8,035 nt of DNA, from NCBI GenBank assembly GCA_012032975.1, contig JAAUPU010000101.1:1-8035 (forward strand). Reading direction: 5' to 3'. This document shows positions 1 through 5,741 of this stretch, in pieces; positions within the stretch are counted from its first letter, which is position 1; the number at the start of each line of letters is the position of its first letter. This DNA comes from Caldilineaceae bacterium (lineage in GTDB: Bacteria > Chloroflexota > Anaerolineae > Caldilineales > Caldilineaceae). Under the pieces are notes generated by a model that did no database searches, was not told the DNA's origin, and saw nothing but the letters and a program-made list of their open reading frames with translations. Both the position numbers and the translations under genes were made by a program.

Positions 1-1426
1 ATTGGCGCTGTTGCTGCGGGCGTTGCTGATGATCATTGGCAGCGTCATTCTTTTGCTGCTGCTCGACTGGCAATTGACCATCATCGTCTTGGTGACACTG
101 GTGCTTGCCGGCCTGATCATCTGGGTTACCATGCGGCTGGCGCGGCCGATCTTCAGCGTGGTGCAGCGCAAGCTGGCCGGCCTCAACACCATTGTGCAGG
201 AGAATCTGGCCGGCGTCCGTGTTGTCAAAGCCTATGCGCGCGAGCGCTTTGAAGAGCAGCGTTTTGGCAAGGCCAACATGGACTATGCCGATGAAAATAT
301 TCGGGTCGGTCGCATCATGGCCGTGGTCACGCCGACGCTGCTGGTGCTGACCAACGTGGCCAGCGCGCTGATCATCTGGTTTGGTGGGTTGGATGCGATC
401 AACGGCCGGCTGACGGTTGGCGAACTGGTTGCATTCAACAGCTACCTGATGATTGGCATGGCGCCGCTGTTGTTGTTGGGCAATATCCTGATGATGGTCT
501 CGCGGGCCGACGCATCTTCCGAGCGGGTGCTGGAGGTGCTGAACACTCAGCCTGCCATCTCGATCATTCCAGACCCCCACCGCGCCGAGCGCATCACCGG
601 TCGGGTCACCTTTGAGAATGTCGCGTTTGGCTACAATGCGCCCCAAAATGGCGCGGGTCGCACCGGACGCGGGGCCGCTGTCAATGGCCACGCACCCGAG
701 CTGACCGTGGCCCATGAAGATGTACTCAGCGGCGTCAGCTTTTCGGTCGAATCGGGTCAACGTGTGGCCTTGCTGGGCGCCACCGGCGCTGGCAAGAGCA
801 CGCTGGTCAACCTGATCCCACGCTTTTACGATGTCGCGGGCGGGCGCATCTGCGTGGATGATGTGGATGTGCGCGACTGGGAGCCGCGCACGCTGCGCGC
901 TCAAGTGGGCATGGTGCTGCAGCAGACCACGCTCTTCAGCGGCACGATCCGCGAGAATATCGCCTATGGCCGTCCCGACGCCCCGCTAGAGGAGGTGATC
1001 GCCGCGGCCAAAGCCGCGCAAGCCCACGACTTTATCATGTCCATGGCCGATGGCTACGAAAGCTCGGTGGGGGCGCGCGGCACAAATCTTTCCGGCGGTC
1101 AACGCCAGCGGATTGCCATTGCGCGCGCGCTGTTGCTTCAGCCCGGCATCTTGATCCTGGACGATAGCACCAGTTCGGTAGACCTGGACACCGAGGTCAA
1201 GATCCAGGATGCGCTGGAGGAATTGATGAGCCGCTCGACGACCTTTGTTGTCGCCCAGCGGATCAACAGCGTGCTCAATGCCCACCAGATTCTGGTACTC
1301 GACGACGGTCGCATTGTCGACCGGGGCAACCACGCCGAGTTGCTCAAGAGCAGCGAAATCTATCGCGATATCTACCGGTCGCAGATCGGCGGGGACGCGA
1401 TTGTCGAGGAGCAAAGCGCGGGCTAG
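1..1426 (+). CDS. Heterodimeric ABC exporter, half with degenerate ATP site (5'-truncated)
   Basis: This is the C-terminal part of a fused membrane/ATPase half-transporter; the reading frame is open to the window edge, so the true start lies upstream. Numbering from the codon at 2, hydrophobic segments lie near residues 6-45 and 108-165 and are the later transmembrane helices. The ATPase domain has A-loop Tyr211, Walker A GATGAGKST (259-267), Q-loop Gln at 307/308, a canonical LSGGQ signature (363-367), Walker B ILILDD (383-388) and D-loop SSVD (391-394). The catalytic Glu after Walker B is Asp388, and the switch His is Gln419 (VVAQR). Both changes mark the degenerate-site subunit of heterodimeric exporters such as TM287/288 and BmrCD (established knowledge). 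An extra Gly/Ala-rich stretch of about 27 residues (213-239) lies between the A-loop and Walker A. The partner is the next gene. The substrate cannot be read from sequence; drug or lipid export is typical of the family. Confidence 0.95.
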   Translation, partial: LALLLRALLMIIGSVILLLLLDWQLTIIVLVTLVLAGLIIWVTMRLARPIFSVVQRKLAGLNTIVQENLAGVRVVKAYARERFEEQRFGKANMDYADENIRVGRIMAVVTPTLLVLTNVASALIIWFGGLDAINGRLTVGELVAFNSYLMIGMAPLLLLGNILMMVSRADASSERVLEVLNTQPAISIIPDPHRAERITGRVTFENVAFGYNAPQNGAGRTGRGAAVNGHAPELTVAHEDVLSGVSFSVESGQRVALLGATGAGKSTLVNLIPRFYDVAGGRICVDDVDVRDWEPRTLRAQVGMVLQQTTLFSGTIRENIAYGRPDAPLEEVIAAAKAAQAHDFIMSMADGYESSVGARGTNLSGGQRQRIAIARALLLQPGILILDDSTSSVDLDTEVKIQDALEELMSRSTTFVVAQRINSVLNAHQILVLDDGRIVDRGNHAELLKSSEIYRDIYRSQIGGDAIVEEQSAG

Positions 1427-1431
1427 ATTGG

Positions 1432-1539
1432 CCATGAATTTCACGAATGACACGAAGTTGAAGCCGATCCAGGACAACCGTTATCCGCCGATGATGCTGA
1501 TTGCAAAGACATTCTCTGCGTCATCTGTGAAATCTGTGG
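1432..1539. repeat. Long imperfect inverted repeat between the ABC genes
   Basis: The left arm 1432-1451 (ccatgaatttcacgaatgac) matches the reverse complement of the right arm 1520-1539 (ccacagatttcacagatgac) at 15 of 20 positions, with a 68-nt spacer. In RNA, three of the five differences would be G-U wobbles and two A-C mismatches, so the arms could still pair. The left arm shares the CCA(C/T)GAATT-CACGAAT core with the hairpin at 7652-7700, suggesting one dispersed repeat family. It fills most of the 138-bp gap between two genes whose products work as one complex, so it may affect their relative expression. Confidence 0.6.
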
Positions 1540-1564
1540 AAAGATACTTTGAAGGCAGGAAACC

Positions 1565-3394
1565 ATGACACAGCAAAAATCTGAGCAGACGCCGTTGCGG
1601 TTGGGCTTTGGGGGCGGGGCGCGCTTGACCGGCGAGGCGGCCGGCGATATTCGGGCGACAGTCTTTCGGCTCCTTGGCTATCTGCTTCCCTATCGGGGCC
1701 GGCTGCTCTTGGTCGCGGTGCTGGTGATCGCATCCACACTCTTCCAGTTGGCGGGACCGATCCTGTTGGGGCAGGCCATCGATGACAATGTCATCCCCGG
1801 CGACGCCACCGGGCTGGGGCGCACGGTGTTGCTCATGATCGCCGTCTATGTGGGCGCGGGGCTGGCCAGGCTGGCCCTTGGCTTCATCATGGTCGCGGTG
1901 GGTCAAAACATGATTTCGGATATGCGCGGCCAGCTGTTTGGCCATGTGCAGACGCTTTCCATGTCCTATCATGATGAGCACAGTTCGGGCGACCTGATGA
2001 GCCGCATCACCAACGACACCGAAGCCATCAACCGCGCCATCTCCGACGGGCTGATCGAGTTCACCTCCAATATCCTGCTGCTGGGTGGCATCATGGTGGC
2101 TATGTTTCTGCTCAACGTGCCGCTGGCCATCGGCACGCTGATCATTTTGCCGATCATGCTCTACATCACCATGGCGGTGACTCGCTATAGCCGCAAGGCC
2201 TTTCGCGAAGTGCAGCAACATCTGGGCGCGCTCAACGGCGTGATGGAGGAGAATATCTCCGGTCTGCGCGTGGTCAAAGCCTTTGCCCGCGAGGGCGATA
2301 CACTGAGCAAATTTGAGATCGTCAACGCAAAGAATCGCCAGGCTGGATTCAAGGCGGATATCATCACTGCTGCACTCGGCCCCATGTTCACGACCATGAG
2401 CACCATCACCATCGCGGCGACCGCCTTGCTGGGCGGCTGGCTGTCGCTGCAAGGGTTGGTCAGTGTGGGCGTCATCACGACCTTTGTCATCTATATCATG
2501 AACTTCTTCCGCCCCATGCGCGCCATCGCCATGCTCTACAACCAGTTGCAGTCGGCGCTGGCCGGTGCGGAGCGCATCTTCCAGGTGCTGGACGAAGCGC
2601 CCGTCGTGCTCGATCTGCCCGAAGCCAAACCGCTGGATCGCATCCAGGGTGCGGTCGAGTTCGACCATGTGACCTTCGAGTACGAGCCAGGCAAGCCGGT
2701 GCTGGAGGATGTCAATCTGGTCGCCGCACCGGGGCAGACCATCGCATTGGTGGGGCCAACTGGCGCTGGCAAGACCACGATCATCAGCCTGCTCAGCCGT
2801 TTTTACGATGTGAGCGAGGGCGCAATCTACATCGACGGCCACGACATCCGCACGGTGCAGCAGCAGTCGATCCGCGACCAGTTGGGCATCGTGTTGCAGG
2901 ACACCTTCCTTTTCTCCGGCACGGTGCTGGAGAACATCCGCTACGGCCGGCTGGGTGCTACCGACGACGAGGTAATCGCAGCTGCCCAGTTGTCCAACGC
3001 CGACCGCTTCATCCGCACGTTGCCCCTCGCGTATCAAACCCAGGTTTCGGAGCAGGGGCACAATTTCAGCCAGGGACAGCGGCAGTTGCTGGCCATCGCC
3101 CGCGCCATCCTCGCCGACCCGCGAATCCTGATCCTGGACGAAGCGACCAGCAGCGTGGACACCCGCACGGAAATGCACATCCAGCAGGCGTTGTTGCGTC
3201 TGATGGAAGGGCGCACCTCGTTTGTCATCGCCCACCGGCTCAGCACGATCCGCAAGGCTGACGAGGTGCTGGTCGTCAACGACCACCGCATCATCGAGCG
3301 GGGCACGCATGAGCAATTGTTGGCCCAAGAGGGCTTTTACTACAATCTCTACATGAGCCAATACCGCCGCGCCGAGTTGATGGCCGCGGCATGA
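1565..3394 (+). CDS. Heterodimeric ABC exporter, half with consensus Walker B
   Basis: This is a complete half-transporter of 609 aa with a six-helix ABC exporter membrane domain (about 40-330) followed by an ATPase domain (about 360-600). Visible motifs are A-loop Tyr373, Walker A GPTGAGKTT (397-405), Q-loop Gln445, Walker B ILILDE with catalytic Glu526, D-loop SSVD (529-532) and switch His557 (IAHR). The signature is FSQGQ (501-505) instead of LSGGQ. In a heterodimer this altered signature faces the Asp-containing Walker site of the preceding gene's product, while that product's intact LSGGQ faces this subunit's intact Walker B, giving one weak and one active ATP site. ATG is preceded by AGGA at 1557-1560, four bases away. 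The 138-bp gap from the upstream gene contains an inverted repeat. Most likely a multidrug- or lipid-type exporter in the cytoplasmic membrane; the substrate is unknown. Confidence 0.96.
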   Translation: MTQQKSEQTPLRLGFGGGARLTGEAAGDIRATVFRLLGYLLPYRGRLLLVAVLVIASTLFQLAGPILLGQAIDDNVIPGDATGLGRTVLLMIAVYVGAGLARLALGFIMVAVGQNMISDMRGQLFGHVQTLSMSYHDEHSSGDLMSRITNDTEAINRAISDGLIEFTSNILLLGGIMVAMFLLNVPLAIGTLIILPIMLYITMAVTRYSRKAFREVQQHLGALNGVMEENISGLRVVKAFAREGDTLSKFEIVNAKNRQAGFKADIITAALGPMFTTMSTITIAATALLGGWLSLQGLVSVGVITTFVIYIMNFFRPMRAIAMLYNQLQSALAGAERIFQVLDEAPVVLDLPEAKPLDRIQGAVEFDHVTFEYEPGKPVLEDVNLVAAPGQTIALVGPTGAGKTTIISLLSRFYDVSEGAIYIDGHDIRTVQQQSIRDQLGIVLQDTFLFSGTVLENIRYGRLGATDDEVIAAAQLSNADRFIRTLPLAYQTQVSEQGHNFSQGQRQLLAIARAILADPRILILDEATSSVDTRTEMHIQQALLRLMEGRTSFVIAHRLSTIRKADEVLVVNDHRIIERGTHEQLLAQEGFYYNLYMSQYRRAELMAAA

Positions 3395-3725
3395 GGGTGG
3401 GGTGCGGGACAGAACGGACCGCCTCGGGTCTATCCCGGAAGCGGGGCGATCTCAGGAGATCCGGCGTTCGGGGTGGAATAGGCGGATATGGGGCGAGAAA
3501 TGACTCAAGCGGCGATTTGGGACGAGTTCAAGCAGCTTTCAATTGGGTGTGTTCAAAACGAGCAATCCAATATCCTGCCGGATCATTCAAACAGTAGAAA
3601 CAGGCTGCCAGTTTGGCTGATGCTTGTCGCGCGTGTTTCTTGGCAGTTGGAGCATTCCGGGATTAGGCCATGAGATTTCCGGCTGAGCCACCCACTCTGG
3701 CCTAATCCCGGAATGCTGGCTCCGC
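3395..3725. other. Gene-poor interval between convergent transcription units
   Basis: I see no convincing complete gene here. It holds a small hairpin (3448-3461, GATCT/AGATC arms), a possible gene remnant starting at ATG 3500 with sensible codons for about 14 residues (MTQAAIWDEFKQLS) before turning into unrecognisable sequence, and the perfect 20-bp inverted repeat at 3651-3717. Short ORFs crossing that repeat are not supported by codon use or any family resemblance. Confidence 0.6.
3651..3717. repeat. Perfect 20-bp inverted repeat / stem-loop
   Basis: Arm 3651-3670 (agcattccgggattaggcca) is the exact reverse complement of 3698-3717. Allowing a single bulged T at 3671, the stem continues three more pairs (GAG 3672-3674 with CTC 3695-3697), leaving a 20-nt loop. 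There is no T-run on either side, so a simple intrinsic terminator is unlikely, although the position between convergent genes would suit transcription arrest. A non-autonomous mobile repeat or structured intergenic element is the alternative. No target-site duplication is evident. Confidence 0.75.
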
Positions 3726-3815
3726 CTACTCCAACAGAACCTCGCTCAACGCCTCTTTTGGAGCTTTCGCAAGACAGGCCAAGAGCATCACCTTGCCATC
3801 CTGCCGAGCGTTCAC
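3726..3815 (-). CDS. Candidate small ORF overlapping the stop of the upstream gene (GTGA)
   Basis: A GTG at 3815-3813 overlaps the TGA stop (3814-3812) of the frameshifted gene, the classic GTGA layout for translational coupling. It opens a 29-codon frame ending in TAG at 3728-3726, beginning MNARQDGKVMLLACLAKAP and continuing as a Leu/Ala/Glu-rich, probably helical stretch. No family is recognised. It could be a coupled small protein, a displaced C-terminal extension of the upstream gene, or chance. Confidence 0.25.
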   Translation of the reverse strand: MNARQDGKVMLLACLAKAPKEALSEVLLE

Positions 3816-4232
3816 GATCCTTGGCGGCTCTCGCGGGCCAGGGCATCCCAGTCCACGCCAAAGCCGAAGCCAGGGTCGTTGGCTTCAGGATTGCGGAATT
3901 CCAACACGAGATCGAATTCCTGTCGTTCGAGCAGTTCCGGCGTTTCGGAGAGACCCAACGTCAGTTCGGCGATCACGCGGTAGGTGGCGCCGATGACCGG
4001 CTCGCGCAGGTGTAATGTGGTTTCGATGCGCTGCTCGCTGCGCGCCATGAGGTAGACGCTGGCGTTCTCGGTGCCGTCGGGATTGAGTACGCGGATCTCC
4101 ACATTGGGCTGCTTGTCCTGCACGGCCGTCAACCATGCCCGGCGTCCAGATGCGCTTCATGTCTGGGTAGGGATAGAGGATCATCCGTTCGAAGCGAAGT
4201 TGGGCGTCTTCTTCAAACAGCGGGATTTCCAT
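3812..4232 (-). pseudogene. Conserved-looking hypothetical protein with one frameshift
   Basis: Two minus-strand frames join into one plausible 139-aa protein. The first starts at ATG 4232-4230 and reads MEIPLFEEDAQLRFERMIL, then YPYPDMKRIW. The second continues from near 4133 as AWLTAVQDKQPNVEIRVL and runs to TGA at 3814-3812. Removing one G from the GGG run (4138-4140) makes the reading continuous through WTPAWLTAV. The segment from the run to the stop has an alternating hydrophobic pattern typical of a beta-sandwich, with no signal peptide or membrane segment. I do not recognise the family with certainty; it feels like a small lineage-conserved protein. The start lies 55 nt after selC on the same strand, so read-through from the tRNA promoter is possible. 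It may be a true pseudogene, a sequencing indel or, less likely, a programmed shift; I see no slippery motif. If the first frame is ignored, a TTG start at 4132 would give a 106-aa protein. Confidence 0.6.
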
Positions 4233-4286
4233 GCGCGGTCTCACAGGTTTGCACAAACAGGTGGCGGTCTGGCTTTGAGCTTTCAG

Positions 4287-4382
4287 CGGGAAGGCATGGG
4301 AGTCGAACCCACCGCAGCCGGCTCTGCGCCGCCTGCCACTGATTTTGAAGACCAGGGCGCCCACCGGGACACATCCCCTCCC
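4287..4382 (-). tRNA. selC: tRNA-Sec, anticodon UCA
   Basis: This is a selenocysteine tRNA, which is charged with serine, converted to selenocysteyl-tRNA and brought to in-frame UGA by SelB with a SECIS element. Read on the minus strand: the 8-nt 5' acceptor strand GGGAGGGG (4382-4375) faces GCCTTCCC (4295-4288), with discriminator G at 4287. Anticodon stem CTGGT/ATCAG encloses loop CTTCAAA, with TCA at 4348-4346. The variable arm is 26 nt (4338-4313) with GCAG/CTGC plus CGGC/GCCG pairing around one G-G mismatch and a 5-nt loop. The T arm GTGGG-TTCGACT-CCCAT (4312-4296) follows directly, giving the 8+5 acceptor/T stack of bacterial tRNA-Sec. The first 44 nt have the same length and spacing as E. 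coli selC. CCA is not encoded (GCT follows). Oddities: the eighth acceptor pair is G-G, the fifth is G-U, and the D stem looks imperfect. No selA, selB or selD is in view. Confidence 0.93.
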
Positions 4383-4388
4383 ACGGGC

Positions 4389-4417
4389 ATTGTACAGAAT
4401 TGGGCCAGCAGAGGCAA
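4389..4417 (-). promoter_or_regulatory. Candidate sigma-70 promoter for selC
   Basis: On the minus strand, TTGCCT (4417-4412) is followed by a 17-nt spacer and TACAAT (4394-4389). Six nucleotides then separate the -10 box from position 1 of tRNA-Sec at 4382, so transcription could begin at or within a nucleotide or two of the mature 5' end. The -35 matches four of six consensus bases and the -10 five of six. Confidence 0.6.
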
Positions 4418-4461
4418 AAGCGCGCCAACCCAACATCCGGGTCCGAAGCCGATCCTAAAAG

Positions 4462-4490
4462 TTGACATTTTTGCGTCCAAAACGTATCTT
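4462..4490 (+). promoter_or_regulatory. Strong candidate sigma-70 promoter for the thioesterase unit
   Basis: A perfect TTGACA (4462-4467), a 17-nt T/A-rich spacer and TATCTT (4485-4490) lie on the + strand, divergent from the selC promoter. Transcription would start near 4497 and give a leader of about 107 nt before the GTG start at 4604. The leader contains a hairpin at 4539-4566 (TTCGTC/GACGAA plus GCG/CGC with one bulge, 9-nt loop). Confidence 0.6.
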
Positions 4491-4603
4491 CTCAGGGAAG
4501 TGAAACGGAAGCCACACGCTCGAAATACGAGGCAGATCGCGTTCGTCGTGAATGGAGACGAACCGCACTCTGATCCTCCATTGATCGGGAATCGACCTAT
4601 CGC

Positions 4604-5056
4604 GTGAACGAAAAAATCTGGGTTCCCCTCGACATCGACGTCCGCTTTGCCGAGACCGATCTGATGGGTGTCGTACACCACAGCGCCTACGTGGTCTGGC
4701 TGGAAGCGGGGCGCATCGCCTGGATGAACGCCGCGGGCATGCCGTATACGGAAGTAGCGGCCAGCGGTCACCATTTCGCCGTGACAGAGATCGGGATCGA
4801 GTACAGAACGCCAGCCTATTTTGGCGACACCGTGCGGCTGGAGACACGGCTCGTCGAACTACGTAGTCGCCAGGTTGGATTCGAGTATCAGCTTCATTGC
4901 CTGGCCAAGGATGCGCTGTTGGCGACGGGCCGCAGCCGTCATATCTGTGTCGATCTTGCCGGGCAGATGACCAGGATTCCCCAGGATGTGGCAGAACGCC
5001 TGACGGCAGGCATGGCGCGGTTGATGGAACGTACGCCACCAGGAATGAAACAATGA
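4604..5056 (+). CDS. Acyl-CoA thioesterase, hotdog fold (4HBT/YbgC-like)
   Basis: This is a 150-aa single-domain hotdog thioesterase that hydrolyses acyl-CoA thioesters in the cytoplasm. The N-terminal block VRFAETDLMGVVHHSAYVVW (13-32) matches the family pattern R-Y-x-E-T-D-x-M-G-V-V-Y-H-x-x-Y, with Asp19 in the usual active-site position and His25 replacing the common Tyr. Next come ...EAGRIAWMNAAGM (34-46), the helix and turn typical of the fold, then beta strands containing EIGIEYRTPAYFGDTVRLET. Length is normal for the family (about 130-150 aa). The start is GTG; a GGGA at 4587-4590 is rather far away, so the ribosome site is weak. The stop lies 16 nt before the start of the MBL-fold gene, suggesting one transcript. 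The acyl substrate cannot be predicted. Confidence 0.9.
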   Translation: MNEKIWVPLDIDVRFAETDLMGVVHHSAYVVWLEAGRIAWMNAAGMPYTEVAASGHHFAVTEIGIEYRTPAYFGDTVRLETRLVELRSRQVGFEYQLHCLAKDALLATGRSRHICVDLAGQMTRIPQDVAERLTAGMARLMERTPPGMKQ

Positions 5057-5072
5057 GCGGGCAAATCTGGCG

Positions 5073-5741
5073 ATGATCCATGTCGAGCAACATGGACCGG
5101 TGCTGGCCATTCGGATGGCGCGGTCCCTTTTCGGAAAACCTCTCTATTGGACCACCGCCTATTGGGTGGATGGTCTGCTGATCGACAGCGGCCCGCGCTG
5201 CACTGCAAACGAGCTGGTTCGATTGCTCAAGCATCTTCACATCGACCAAATTGCCATCACCCACGCCCACGAGGATCAGATCGGTGGCCTGGCCGAATTA
5301 CAGCGCCGCTATCCAGACGCCCCCATCCACGCCTCCCGGCGCGCTGCGGAACGAATCGAAGCCCCCGACCGCATTCCGATGCAGCGATACCGTCGCCTGA
5401 TCTGGGGCGTACCCCAGCCGGCGACCGATATCCGTAGTTACGACCTGAACAACGACCGCATCGAGACGCCCGAGCATTGCTTTCGGGTGATCGAAACGCC
5501 CGGACATACCCCCGATCACATCTGCCTCTTCGAACCAGAACGACGCTGGCTCTTCAGCGGCGATGCGTATATCGGCGGTAGCGACATCACCTGGTCGAGC
5601 GAAGCCGATCTATTTGGCGTCGTCTGTAGTTTGCGTGGCCTGGCAAGCCTGCACCCCGAGCGTCTTTTCCCAGCAACGGCGATCTCCGCCGCACCGCGTT
5701 GCCCGATCTCCACGAAAAGATCGGGCTTCTACTCAAGATGA
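5073..5741 (+). CDS. MBL-fold metallo-hydrolase, N-terminal part (frameshifted)
   Basis: This frame encodes most of a metallo-beta-lactamase-fold hydrolase. Visible elements are strand YWTTAYWVDGLLIDSG (25-40), the metal motif ITHAHEDQIGG (62-72), a second His in ETPGHTPDH (His145) and Asp164 in LFSGDAYIGG. The metal motif reads H-x-H-x-D-Q, with Gln69 (CAG, 5277-5279) where the family normally has His, so one metal site may be altered. The natural frame ends near codon 200 (HPERLFP, up to 5672); the remaining codons to TGA at 5741 are out of frame. The continuation is in the -1 frame (SNGDLRRTALPDLH...). The junction contains T TTC CCA (5666-5672), formally an XXXYYYZ slippery site, but also TTTT and CCC runs where a base may be lost. 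Start choice: ATG 5073 fits the expected N-terminus MIHVEQHGPV; a 7-codon ORF (5053-5076) bridges it to the upstream gene. The substrate is unknown. Confidence 0.85.
   Translation: MIHVEQHGPVLAIRMARSLFGKPLYWTTAYWVDGLLIDSGPRCTANELVRLLKHLHIDQIAITHAHEDQIGGLAELQRRYPDAPIHASRRAAERIEAPDRIPMQRYRRLIWGVPQPATDIRSYDLNNDRIETPEHCFRVIETPGHTPDHICLFEPERRWLFSGDAYIGGSDITWSSEADLFGVVCSLRGLASLHPERLFPATAISAAPRCPISTKRSGFYSR

Noticed and set aside
1481..3361. 626-codon open frame on the minus strand
   Set aside because: It lies wholly antisense to the ABC transporter gene, its Asp/Gln/His-rich composition is the usual antisense shadow of GC-rich coding DNA, and no domain is visible.
3583..3861. 92-codon minus-strand ORF with a CSNC motif
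   Set aside because: It runs through both arms of the inverted repeat and into the better-supported frameshifted gene; no family resemblance or ribosome site.
4071..4607. 178-codon plus-strand ORF
   Set aside because: It is antisense to selC and to the start of the small minus-strand gene and has no protein-like domain; only its 3' end overlaps the thioesterase start.
4455..5270. 271-codon minus-strand ORF
   Set aside because: Antisense shadow of the thioesterase and MBL genes, rich in Arg/Ser/Pro.
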